From NCBI GenBank assembly GCA_025454955.1, contig JALONL010000015.1, positions 1 through 64,000 of the forward strand: a stretch of 64,000 nt of DNA, in the 5' to 3' direction. Below, in pieces: positions 35,165-43,662 of this stretch; the first letter of the stretch is position 1, and each line of letters starts with the position of its first letter. Position numbers and translations under genes: made by a program. The notes under the pieces were generated by a model. That model did not search any database. It had not been told where the DNA came from and worked only from the letters and a program-made list of their open reading frames with translations. This stretch comes from Bacteroidia bacterium. Its GTDB lineage: Bacteria; Bacteroidota; Bacteroidia; Palsa-965.

Positions 35165-37087
35165 ATGAAAAAAAATTTGCTGAAACTTTGTTTACTCCTC
35201 CTGCCTGCGCTTACCGCGCTGTACGCGTTTGGTGATAAGGAAAACAAACTTCCCCCGCGTTCGGAGAAAGCGGTGGCATTTTTTGCCGAAGATGCAGCCC
35301 TGTTGTTAAGTGAAGCACAAAAACTTCAGGCGCTGGTATCGGAAAAAAATGTAGCCACGGCAAAAGTGAATGAGCAGATTAAACGCACACGGGTGGCCTA
35401 CAAGCGTACCCAATTAATTACAGCCTATTTCTACCCGGCCACCGAACAAATGCTCAACGGCCCGCCCATTCCCGAAGCCGATGAGGAAGAAGGCACCCAG
35501 CTTGTGCGCACACCCGACGGCCTCCAGCACATTGCTGAATTGGCCGATGGCGACAGCGTAAGCGGCGAAAACTTAGAAGAACTGCGTTTGAGCTGCCGCC
35601 GTTTTACGGCTACCTGCTTTCGTTTGCCGCAATTGGCACAAAGCGCAAAGTTCGACGACTGGCAACTCATGGAAGCATTGCGGCTCGAAGTCATTCGTAT
35701 TTATACGCTTGGGCTTACCGGCTTTGATGCGCCCGATTACGAAGCCGCATTGGCTGACGCGAAAGCGGCCGCAGAAAGCATAAAGAAATATGCCGCATTG
35801 TTTTTGGGCGAAGTAAAAATGAAAGACCGGAAGCTCGAAAAAAATACGCGTCAGGCAATCGATGCTTTTGTAAAAGGTATTGATACAAACTCCGGCGAAG
35901 ACGAGTTTAACCGTCTGTCTTTCATCCGCACAAAAGCCAATCCGCTTTCGCAGCAACTCACGCGTGTGGCTCTGCTGTTAAACCTCAAACCGGCCATCAG
36001 CACCACGGCATTGCGGTTTGAAGCAGCCACGCCGTTTGAAAAAGACGCGTTCGATCCCTGGTTTTATGCGCGCTACACCAAAGCCGAATACAAACGCCGC
36101 GAAGCAGCCGAACTCGGGCGCATACTATTTTTCGAGCCGCTGCTTTCGGGCGACGGAATACGCTCGTGCGCCTCGTGCCACAGGCCCGAACAGTTTTTTA
36201 CCGATGGCATTGCACGCAGCACCGCATTTACCGGCAACGGCACTGTACTGCGCAATGCACCCACGCTGTGGAATGCCGCATTGCAGCCCTTGTACTTTTA
36301 CGATGCGCGTGTGCCTTCGCTTGAAGATCAGGCGCGGTTGGTGGTGGCCAACAGCATCGAACTGCATGGCGATATTCAGGCTGCTTCCTCACTGCTCATG
36401 CAAAGCAGCGAGTATGCACAGCTTTTCCGCACGGCATTTGGCGGCACAGAAGACACTGTTATTTCGCCGCGAAGCATATTCATTGCCATTGCCGCCTACC
36501 AGCGCACACTGCTTGCCGGTAATGCCCCGTTTTACCAATACATGCGCGGCGAAACAAAAGCCATTAGCGCCGAAGCAATAAACGGCTTTAACATATTCAC
36601 CGGCAAGGCAGCCTGCGCCACCTGTCACTTTCTGCCTTACTTCTCGGGCAGTGTGCCGCCGTTTTACGCCAAAGGCGAAGTAGAAATTATTGGCGTACCT
36701 GCCGGTACCGATACGCTGAAAGCCACTATCGACAGCGATCAGGGCCGATACAGTGTAAACGGCATGGAACTGCACCGCCATGCGTTTAAAACGCCCGGGC
36801 TTTCGCAGGTGGCGCACACGGCACCGTATATGCACAACGGCGTGTACACCACACTCGATGAAGTAATTGATTTTTACAATCGCGGCGGCGGCACCGGATT
36901 GGGCATTGCGCCCGTCAACCAAACCCTGCCCGAAGACAAACTCGCACTCACGCCAAAAGAAAAAGCCGACCTGATTGCTTTCCTCCACACCCTCACCGAC
37001 ACCACCGCAAAAGCCGAAGCCCCGCTGCGTTTGCCCGCATTTGGCAATACACGCTACGACAGCCGCAAACCAGGCGGACTGTACTGA
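35165..37087 (+). CDS. Di-haem cytochrome c peroxidase with N-terminal helical domain
   Basis: 640 residues with a signal peptide. Two c-type haem sites are visible: CASCH at about residue 333 and CATCH at about 482, in the CcpA/MauG layout (GRILFFEPLLSGDGIRSCASCHRPEQFFTDG; GFNIFTGKAACATCHFLPYFSG). ALNAP/LWNA and HTAPYMHNGVY are further family markers. The enzyme reduces hydrogen peroxide in the periplasm with electrons from small cytochromes, or oxidises a partner protein. The first 270 residues are an extra helical region, partly acidic, of unknown role. The DinB gene converges with it four bases on. Confidence 0.88.
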   Translation: MKKNLLKLCLLLLPALTALYAFGDKENKLPPRSEKAVAFFAEDAALLLSEAQKLQALVSEKNVATAKVNEQIKRTRVAYKRTQLITAYFYPATEQMLNGPPIPEADEEEGTQLVRTPDGLQHIAELADGDSVSGENLEELRLSCRRFTATCFRLPQLAQSAKFDDWQLMEALRLEVIRIYTLGLTGFDAPDYEAALADAKAAAESIKKYAALFLGEVKMKDRKLEKNTRQAIDAFVKGIDTNSGEDEFNRLSFIRTKANPLSQQLTRVALLLNLKPAISTTALRFEAATPFEKDAFDPWFYARYTKAEYKRREAAELGRILFFEPLLSGDGIRSCASCHRPEQFFTDGIARSTAFTGNGTVLRNAPTLWNAALQPLYFYDARVPSLEDQARLVVANSIELHGDIQAASSLLMQSSEYAQLFRTAFGGTEDTVISPRSIFIAIAAYQRTLLAGNAPFYQYMRGETKAISAEAINGFNIFTGKAACATCHFLPYFSGSVPPFYAKGEVEIIGVPAGTDTLKATIDSDQGRYSVNGMELHRHAFKTPGLSQVAHTAPYMHNGVYTTLDEVIDFYNRGGGTGLGIAPVNQTLPEDKLALTPKEKADLIAFLHTLTDTTAKAEAPLRLPAFGNTRYDSRKPGGLY

Positions 37088-37090
37088 AAA

Positions 37091-37582
37091 TTATCCGTGA
37101 ATACGCTGCCAGGCAATGAAATCGGTTTGCGGCAGCTTGCCTTCAAAGCCGCAGCCACGCAGCATGGTTACCAACTGCCCGCGGTGAAATGTGGCGTGGT
37201 TGAAAAGATGCTGAAGCACATCGGCCAGCCTTGTACTGAACTGCCTCCCGTCGAAAGTGTGATATGCAATTTCGCCATCAAAGAATGCGTCGGGCTGTGT
37301 GCGCAGAAATGCATCAAGCTCTTTTGCCCCTTCGTTAAACTGCGATGGATGAATGCCGGTGCGGTCGGGAAATGCCGAAAGCGAAGTGCCTTTAAGTCGC
37401 GTGAGCCACACTGTTTCGCCGTTCCAGATATGGTATGCCGTGAGGCGGAGCGTGCTAAAACTGCTCTTCTGTTCCGCATCAAGCCATTGCGGCGGAACCT
37501 GGTTAAGCAGTTCGGCAAATTGTGTATTGGCCCACACGTTGTAAGCCGAGAGACGTAGCAGTTGCTGTGAAAGCGTAAGCAT
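37091..37582 (-). CDS. DinB-family protein
   Basis: 163 residues, all-helical. The four-helix DinB fold binds a metal through three histidines: here the TAYHIWNGE histidine and the pair in HLFNHATFHRGQLVTML, the last being the family hallmark. Members act as thiol S-transferases or have unknown roles, and some respond to DNA damage. Its stop is four bases from that of the convergent peroxidase gene. Confidence 0.85.
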   Translation of the reverse strand: MLTLSQQLLRLSAYNVWANTQFAELLNQVPPQWLDAEQKSSFSTLRLTAYHIWNGETVWLTRLKGTSLSAFPDRTGIHPSQFNEGAKELDAFLRTQPDAFFDGEIAYHTFDGRQFSTRLADVLQHLFNHATFHRGQLVTMLRGCGFEGKLPQTDFIAWQRIHG

Positions 37583-37608
37583 AAAAGCAGTGTTGGTGGT
37601 TTGCGAAA

Positions 37609-38331
37609 TTATTCCCAGCCTGTGGCCAGCACATCAATAATATGCATCACCTTAATCTGCTTTTTCTGCTGGGTGATGTAGCCGTTGAGGTGCAGCAAAC
37701 AGGAAAGATCGGTAGAGATGATGTACTCGGCTCCGGCTTCTTCGGCGGCGCGCACTTTTTCGTCGGCCATGCCCACAGAAATGTTTTCGTGCTTCACGGC
37801 AAACAAACCGCCAAAACCACAGCACACATCGGCGCGTTCCATTTCCTTTACTTCGAGGCCGCGCACTTTCGAAAGCAGCACACGCGGCTCGCGATGTATG
37901 CCGTATTCGCGCAGTCCGCTGCACGAATCGTGATACACAGCCGTGCCGTTGAGCACTGCGCCGAGGTCGGTAATCTTCAGCACATTCACCAGAAAATCGG
38001 TGAATTCGTACATATTTTTCTGCACCTGCCGGCACTGGTTGTGCAGCACCGAATTGTGAAAAATTTCGCTGTAATAATTACGCACAAAACCCGGACACGA
38101 AGCCGAAGGAGACACAATGTAACGGTCGTTCTGAAATTCCTTGATGAATTTCTCGCCCACTTCCTTGCAGTGATCCCAGTAGCCCGCATTGAACGAAGGC
38201 TGGCCACAGCAGGTTTGTTCGTGATTGTAATTTACCGAACAGCCCACCCGCTCCAGCACTTTAATCATGTTAAGCGCAGTATCAGGATAAAGCTGATCGA
38301 CAAAGCAGGGTATGAAGAGATCGACGATCAT
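37609..38331 (-). CDS. (Fe-S)-binding CCG-domain protein, LutA-like
   Basis: 240 residues. Two cysteine-rich CCG repeats are present: the first with FIPCFVDQLYP and QTCCGQPSFNAGYW, the second with HDSCSGLRE and DVCCGFGGLFAVKHENIS. This is the architecture of LutA/YkgE, one subunit of an L-lactate (or glycolate) dehydrogenase that donates electrons to the respiratory chain. The LutB and LutC partners are not in this window. Instead an MFS transporter lies three bases upstream and is co-transcribed. Confidence 0.85.
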   Translation of the reverse strand: MIVDLFIPCFVDQLYPDTALNMIKVLERVGCSVNYNHEQTCCGQPSFNAGYWDHCKEVGEKFIKEFQNDRYIVSPSASCPGFVRNYYSEIFHNSVLHNQCRQVQKNMYEFTDFLVNVLKITDLGAVLNGTAVYHDSCSGLREYGIHREPRVLLSKVRGLEVKEMERADVCCGFGGLFAVKHENISVGMADEKVRAAEEAGAEYIISTDLSCLLHLNGYITQQKKQIKVMHIIDVLATGWE

Positions 38332-38334
38332 GAA

Positions 38335-39663
38335 TTAACGGACAGTTTCTGATTTGGGCACCCGCAGCAGAAGCAGGAAACCGATGATAAAGGTAATAAT
38401 GAGCGACAAAACAGAGTTGCGGATACCGCCTGTGGCATCTTCGATAAGACCGAAGGTAGTGGTACCAATGGCCAGACCAATTTTTTCGCTCACATCAAAG
38501 AAACTGAAGTACGAAGCATGGTCTTGGGTTTCGGGAAGCATTTTCGAATAGGTGGAGCGCGATATTGCCTGAATACCGCCCATCACCAAACCCACACAGG
38601 CGGCGGTGATGTAAAATTCAACCGGCATATCCACTATGGCAAACACCATTGTACACACACCTACCCACATAAGAATTACAAGTCCCAATGTTTTAAGGTT
38701 ACCTATCTTGCGCGAAAGGAACGACATGAGAAAAGAACCGGCCACACCCAGAAACTGAATGAGCAGAATACTGATGATTAAACTGGTTTGCATGTGCTCT
38801 TTACTTTCCCACTTTATCGCTTTCGTGGCAAAAGGCACGGCCATAATCATAACCGTTTGCACACCCATATTGTACATAAAATAAGAACCGAGAAAACGGC
38901 GAAGCTGTTTTCGTGTAAGTACATCGCGAAATACTTTCATCAGTTCTGAATATCCTTTTACCAGCACATTTCCTTCCACCTTCCGGTTATACACGTTGTT
39001 GGGTAAGCGGCGGAAAGTGAATAAGGCAAAGCCAATCCACCAGATACCCACAAGAAGAAAGCCGTCTTTAGCCTGAAAATTGGGTTTATCAGTTACAAAA
39101 GAAGGTATCGCAGGAGTTTTGAGCAGCACCAAAATGGTAATGAGCAATATCGAACTGCCGATATATCCCATAGCAAAACCACGCGCACTTACTTTATCAT
39201 GATCGGACTGTTCGGCTATTTCGGGCAAATACGCATTGTAAAACACCAGACTTCCCCAATAACCGATGCTGGCAAAAAGCAATGCGGTCATGCTCCACCC
39301 GATATGGTCGGGATTAAACAGGCAAAGCATGGAAGAAGAGAACGCACCCAAAAAACAGAAAAACTGAAGGAATCGTTTTTTATTCCCCGAATAATCGGCA
39401 ATACCCGAAAGTACCGGCGATGCCAACGCTACAATCAGGTACGACAAAGCAACCACGTATGACAAAAACGAAGTATTGTGAAATTCAAATCCTGCCCAGC
39501 TCACCATATCGCTGATCAGGTTTTCATTTGCATCGCGTTTGGTGGTTACTGCTTCGTAAAAAATCGGGAATACGGCCGACGAAATAACCAGCGGATAAAC
39601 TGAGTTGGCCCAGTCGTAAAAAGTCCAGGCACGGATAATTTTAGGGTCACCTTTTTGTAGCAT
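38335..39663 (-). CDS. MFS transporter, Atg22/UMF1-like
   Basis: 442 residues from ATG 39663 (a TTG start three codons upstream is less likely). About twelve hydrophobic helices are visible. The opening IIRAWTFYDWANSVYPLVISSAVFPIFY is the signature of the UMF1/Atg22-like group of the major facilitator superfamily, as is SGIADYSGNKKRFL between helices 2 and 3. Substrate unknown; related eukaryotic proteins export amino acids. It is followed after three bases by the LutA-like gene. Confidence 0.88.
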   Translation of the reverse strand: MLQKGDPKIIRAWTFYDWANSVYPLVISSAVFPIFYEAVTTKRDANENLISDMVSWAGFEFHNTSFLSYVVALSYLIVALASPVLSGIADYSGNKKRFLQFFCFLGAFSSSMLCLFNPDHIGWSMTALLFASIGYWGSLVFYNAYLPEIAEQSDHDKVSARGFAMGYIGSSILLITILVLLKTPAIPSFVTDKPNFQAKDGFLLVGIWWIGFALFTFRRLPNNVYNRKVEGNVLVKGYSELMKVFRDVLTRKQLRRFLGSYFMYNMGVQTVMIMAVPFATKAIKWESKEHMQTSLIISILLIQFLGVAGSFLMSFLSRKIGNLKTLGLVILMWVGVCTMVFAIVDMPVEFYITAACVGLVMGGIQAISRSTYSKMLPETQDHASYFSFFDVSEKIGLAIGTTTFGLIEDATGGIRNSVLSLIITFIIGFLLLLRVPKSETVR

Positions 39664-39754
39664 GTATGCCAAATGTAGTCAGGAGCCATCATCCGGCGGC
39701 AGGTTGTTGAAAAGTAGGCTTAGTTGTGAACAGCAACCCGGAAAAAGTCAAAAT

Positions 39755-40624
39755 TTACTTCAAATCGTTAAATTTCCGGATAATCCGGTAAGCGTCATCA
39801 GGGGTTCCTGTAATCAGCTTTATCCGCTCCTGCTTATTACCGCGCCTCCAGGCCGTTAGTGTTTGCTTCACCGGGTTCCAGATGCTTAACCAGCCTCTGG
39901 CAGTATCGCGGTAATTCAGCACACCGAAATCGGGTTTCTCTGTTTCGGGGCAGTAGGTTCCGAATAACTGATCCCAAATCAATAGTACTTTCCCATAGTT
40001 TTTATCCAGATATATCAAATTTCTGCCATGATGCACCCTGTGCAATGAAGGAGTAATGAGCACCTTTTCCAGAATGCCCCATTTTCCGGGTATTTCCGAA
40101 TGAATCACCAATTGATACATACCCTGAATAAAAATCATCAGCAACAGCATTTCCACACTGAATCCAAGCAGCGGAAACACCATATAAAATGCAGCATTAA
40201 GTAACGGGATAAGAAAAGAAGTACGCAAACCCACGGTGAGATTATATTCTTCGCTCTGATGATGCACCACATGCGCCACCCAGAATAAATTGATACGGTG
40301 GCAAAGCCGGTGAAATACGTATTCAATAAAATCGAGCAATACAAATAACACAAGCGCAGGAAAAAAATCAGACGAGTTAAATTCAAATAAACCGAAATTA
40401 TCTTTCAGCAGTTGCATAAACGGAATTGATGCAAGGGTGAAAAGATAGTTGATGGTAAAGGCGATAATACCGATAGTGAGATTTCGGAGAAAACCCGCCC
40501 GTGTAAACAATTTTCTTTTCCTGTGCCGGTGAATCATCCATTCGGCAAAAAGGAAGAGTAAATAAATTGAAATGAGCACAAACTCAAATGCTGCCGCGCC
40601 GTGGCGGAAGTTGAAAATTTCCAT
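39755..40624 (-). CDS. Sterol desaturase/fatty acid hydroxylase family protein
   Basis: 289 residues, an integral membrane di-iron enzyme. The three His boxes are HRLCH, HVVHHQSE and HRVHHG. Several hydrophobic helices occupy the first 200 residues. Family members hydroxylate or desaturate lipids using oxygen. A carotenoid hydroxylase role is conceivable, but CrtZ is smaller and the gene is 11 kb from the crt operon. The 91-base gap to the MFS gene contains nothing notable. Confidence 0.85.
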   Translation of the reverse strand: MEIFNFRHGAAAFEFVLISIYLLFLFAEWMIHRHRKRKLFTRAGFLRNLTIGIIAFTINYLFTLASIPFMQLLKDNFGLFEFNSSDFFPALVLFVLLDFIEYVFHRLCHRINLFWVAHVVHHQSEEYNLTVGLRTSFLIPLLNAAFYMVFPLLGFSVEMLLLMIFIQGMYQLVIHSEIPGKWGILEKVLITPSLHRVHHGRNLIYLDKNYGKVLLIWDQLFGTYCPETEKPDFGVLNYRDTARGWLSIWNPVKQTLTAWRRGNKQERIKLITGTPDDAYRIIRKFNDLK

Positions 40625-40868
40625 AACTGAGGTTGATCAGGGTAAATGAATAATCATGCAAAGTCTCATGACTTTGCCCGGTTTACCGGCATTGCCGCAC
40701 TCAGTTATGCAGAAGGATAAGAGGTAATGGAAAAGATAGTATTACGGATGCAAAATGCCACTCCTACTGAGGAGCGGCCCTTTTTCAACGTGGAGATAAG
40801 TTGAACTGTCATCGAAGCAAAACTAAAAAGTTTGGAATTGACTTGAGTTCTTTTTTCATTTTTTAACA
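40625..40868. other. Intergenic spacer, no gene seen
   Basis: This stretch separates the sterol-desaturase gene from the end of the TonB receptor gene. It holds a short inverted repeat, GCAAAGTC (40658-40665) with GACTTTGC (40670-40677), but no T tract beside it. I see no open frame worth calling and no convincing promoter. Confidence 0.5.
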
Positions 40869-40909
40869 AAAAGAGAAAGCCTGTCTGAAATCGACAGGCT
40901 TTCTCTTTT
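40869..40909 (-). terminator. Strong terminator of the TonB receptor gene
   Basis: A perfect 17-base stem (40869-40885 with 40893-40909) around a seven-base loop, ending in AAAA/TTTT, lies 20 bases beyond the receptor's stop. Confidence 0.88.
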
Positions 40910-40928
40910 GTTAATATATTTATATAGA

Positions 40929-43349
40929 TTAGAAATTCATCGTAACACCAATCATCGCAGTACGTCCTTCGCCGGGAATAATGCCGGGGCCTGGATAGCC
41001 GCCTGCGCGGCGTGTGGCATAGCGCACATCGGCAATGTTGTTTACAGCAGCTTTGACCACCACATTTTTGGGCAAAGTTACCGTGCAGCCAAAATCCAAA
41101 AGCTGATACGAGGGCAGCGGCCCGGCGGTACCGGCGGCGTTTACAGCGCTGTTTCGGGCATCGGTATATACATCGTCGATATAATTCCAGTTGAACGACG
41201 CGCTCACTGCTTTGTAGCGATACATCAACCCTGCACGCACATTCCAGCGCGGCGCATATTCTACGCGTTTGCCTTCGTTGGCGCCACCGGTGTACCAGGC
41301 TTCGAGGTGGCTGCCTGCGGTGAAAATACTAAGCTGCCCGAACGGGTTTTTACGATCATAGTTCTTTCCGTCGTACGGGCTGCGATAGGGAATTTTGTAG
41401 GGTTTAAATTCCACATACCATTCTACGCCGCTGTTGGTGCTGTTGCCGGTGTTGGTACGAAACAGATACGGATTACCGTTTTCGTCGGTCATCGATACAT
41501 CGCCTATGCGGCCGTCCACCAGCAGAAAGAATGCATTCACATCGTAGAAAAAGTATTTGAAAATCTCACCACGGATACCGATGTCCATATTCTGGCCTTT
41601 TACCGGGCCGAGATTCTGGTCGATACGCACGGCAGGCTGGTTGGTCCACACATCGTTAAACGTGGCCGGACGAAACGACTGTGCCCAGTTGGCATAAGCC
41701 ACAAGCAGCTCCGAACGCGAGGTTGAGTTTCCGAAGAAATTATACTCTGCACCAGCTCCGAAAAGGGGCACTCCGTTGGTGCGCTCTTCGCGCTGCAAGG
41801 CGGGTGTGCCTTCGGCCGAAGTGCGGATGTATTCGTAGCGCACGCCGGGAACTACTTTCAGCTTTTTGGTGAGTTGAAGGAGTACTTCGGCAAAGGCAGC
41901 CATGTTTTCGGCGTTCAGGTCGAGGTCGCGGGTGAGGGCGGCGGTGTAGGTGTAATCGGCATCACTGCCATCGGTGCCTTTGCCCTGCTCGCGCTGTGTG
42001 TTGCCGCGGTAATAGCGCAGGCCGGTGCTTACGAATGATTCCTTACCGAGCAGTTGAAACGGAGTGAGGTAACGCACTTCTGCACCGTAGTTGGTATAGA
42101 AATCGCGGTCAATAGTACGGGCGGTGCCGGGGTCGGTTGTGTTGGCGGCACCGGTGTAACCCACGCTGCTGCGTTCGCCAAACAGGCCAAAGAGTTTTGC
42201 GCTGAGTTGCGCTTTATTATCAAAGCGGTAATCGGCTGTTACGGCCGGCATATTCCAGCGAATGGTAAACCAGTTACGCTCGCGGAATGATGCGCGGTGA
42301 TCTGCTGCAAACAACGAATCGGTTAACCCGCCGGGCTGCTGCAACTGGTAGTGCATACCGGTAAACTGCATCCCAATGGTAAGGCGTTGGTTTACCAGCC
42401 AGTTTACATTTACATAGCCGGTATTGGTGAAATAGGCACTGTTTTCGCGCCAACCGTCGGCACGGCGGTAATTGTAAAAACCATAGTAATTCATTTTCCC
42501 TTTTGTGCCACCCAGCGAGGCAAACGCATTGCCCATACCGTACGAACCGCCGCTCAGACTAACCCGTCCTCTGAGCGCTTTATCGCGTGTACCTTCCTGT
42601 ATTACATAATTCACCATACCGCCAAGCTGCGGCCCAAACTGCAACGACGCCGCGCCACGAATAATTTCCACACGGCCTAAGGCTTCTGCCGGCGGCACAT
42701 AATACGCTTCAGGATAACCAAACGCATCAGAACTCATATCATAACCGTTCTGGCGGTTATTAAATTCCCACGAGCGGTTCGGGCTGAGGCCACGGGCGGC
42801 TATGGATGTGCCGGTACCGTTTCCGTCGTTTTCCCAAATCATTAAACCGGGCACTCGCGCAAAAATCTGGCGTGTATTGTTTTGTGCCAGATTGGCATCT
42901 GAATTTTGTGGATATATTACATCGTTTTTCTTCCCGGCTGCAATAGTAGTGCCGCTTACAGGATGCATTTTTCCCGCCTGCGGATATTCGGCAACAATGG
43001 TAATCACCGGCGGGCCAATGGATGGGGGCTCCATATCCACCTGTAAATTGATCACCCTGAATTCACGACCCGGTTCCAGTGTAATTTCTTTGAATTCTTC
43101 TCTGTAACCCACATACGTAAACGTAAACAGATACGTTCCTAGAGTAAGTTTAACTTCGAATTGTCCCTTCTCATCACTTAGCACGCCTTTCGTCTCGGAG
43201 GTTTTGACATCTTCATACTTTATGTTCACAAAAGACAGTGGTTCACGGGTTTTTGCATCCAGCACTATACCTTTAACAACGCCCGCGAACTGAGCATTCA
43301 GCAGCGAGAAGGTCAACAAGGCAAGCGTAAGCAGTATATATTTTTTCAT
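40929..43349 (-). CDS. TonB-dependent receptor, FecA-like
   Basis: 806 residues from ATG 43349. After the signal peptide (KKYILLTLALLTFSLLNA) comes a carboxypeptidase-regulatory-like domain (GIVLDAKTREPLSFVNIKYED), then a plug domain (TRQIFARVPGLMIWEN, IAARGLSPNRSWEFNNRQNGYDMSSDAFGYPEAYY, VEIIRGAASLQFGPQLGGMVNYV) and a 22-strand barrel ending VTMNF. The plug and barrel read like ferric citrate receptor FecA, so a ferric siderophore or citrate complex is the likely ligand; this is inference from pattern. A frame extension upstream was rejected because it crosses the promoter. Regulated through the operator at 43399. Confidence 0.9.
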   Translation of the reverse strand: MKKYILLTLALLTFSLLNAQFAGVVKGIVLDAKTREPLSFVNIKYEDVKTSETKGVLSDEKGQFEVKLTLGTYLFTFTYVGYREEFKEITLEPGREFRVINLQVDMEPPSIGPPVITIVAEYPQAGKMHPVSGTTIAAGKKNDVIYPQNSDANLAQNNTRQIFARVPGLMIWENDGNGTGTSIAARGLSPNRSWEFNNRQNGYDMSSDAFGYPEAYYVPPAEALGRVEIIRGAASLQFGPQLGGMVNYVIQEGTRDKALRGRVSLSGGSYGMGNAFASLGGTKGKMNYYGFYNYRRADGWRENSAYFTNTGYVNVNWLVNQRLTIGMQFTGMHYQLQQPGGLTDSLFAADHRASFRERNWFTIRWNMPAVTADYRFDNKAQLSAKLFGLFGERSSVGYTGAANTTDPGTARTIDRDFYTNYGAEVRYLTPFQLLGKESFVSTGLRYYRGNTQREQGKGTDGSDADYTYTAALTRDLDLNAENMAAFAEVLLQLTKKLKVVPGVRYEYIRTSAEGTPALQREERTNGVPLFGAGAEYNFFGNSTSRSELLVAYANWAQSFRPATFNDVWTNQPAVRIDQNLGPVKGQNMDIGIRGEIFKYFFYDVNAFFLLVDGRIGDVSMTDENGNPYLFRTNTGNSTNSGVEWYVEFKPYKIPYRSPYDGKNYDRKNPFGQLSIFTAGSHLEAWYTGGANEGKRVEYAPRWNVRAGLMYRYKAVSASFNWNYIDDVYTDARNSAVNAAGTAGPLPSYQLLDFGCTVTLPKNVVVKAAVNNIADVRYATRRAGGYPGPGIIPGEGRTAMIGVTMNF

Positions 43350-43369
43350 TGTGAGTTTGGTTGAGGCTG

Positions 43370-43440
43370 CAAAACTATCCTTACCCGCTTTCAGCGGCAA
43401 TACCCTATCAAGGGTATTCCGATACCCTGTTTTAGGTATT
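43370..43440 (-). promoter_or_regulatory. Promoter and palindromic operator of the TonB receptor
   Basis: On the minus strand TAGTTTTG (43370-43377) is a good -7 box with TTG (43398-43400) 20 bases upstream. The palindrome AATACCCT-4-AGGGTATT (43399-43418) begins inside the -33 element, and a weaker copy, ATACCCT...AGGTAT (43422-43439), abuts it. A protein bound here would control RNA polymerase access. The regulator is not identifiable in the window. Confidence 0.7.
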
Positions 43441-43445
43441 TTGGG

Positions 43446-43661
43446 ATGATACGCTTTCTTTTGTATGACGTATCTTGCGAAAAATTCCACAAAGCCGTGA
43501 AAGATCTTTTACGCAACCGCCAGTTTCAAATCGCGCTGGGCTTTACCCTGCTAATGGGTGTATATTATGCCATACAGATGTATCAGGCGCAGGGCAATAT
43601 GCGTTTGCCCACCCCGCAGCAGAAGCAAAAGCAAGATTCAGCACAATCCACCAACGTGTAG
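43446..43661 (+). CDS. Small single-helix membrane protein
   Basis: 71 residues. One helix (FQIALGFTLLMGVYYAIQMY, about 28-47) follows a basic N-terminus (KAVKDLLRNRQ) and precedes a Gln/Ser-rich tail (PTPQQKQKQDSAQS). It is divergent from the TonB receptor and starts six bases beyond the operator region, so it may share control with it. A GTG start at about residue 18 is also possible. No family recognised. Confidence 0.55.
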   Translation: MIRFLLYDVSCEKFHKAVKDLLRNRQFQIALGFTLLMGVYYAIQMYQAQGNMRLPTPQQKQKQDSAQSTNV

Positions 43662-43662
43662 G

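Noticed and set aside
39755..40624. Carotenoid hydroxylase CrtZ
   Set aside because: The protein is larger than CrtZ, its first His box is HRLCH rather than the CrtZ pattern, and it is far from the crt operon.
40658..40677. Inverted repeat as terminator
   Set aside because: No T run on either strand next to the eight-base stem and it lies upstream of the gene it would have to end.
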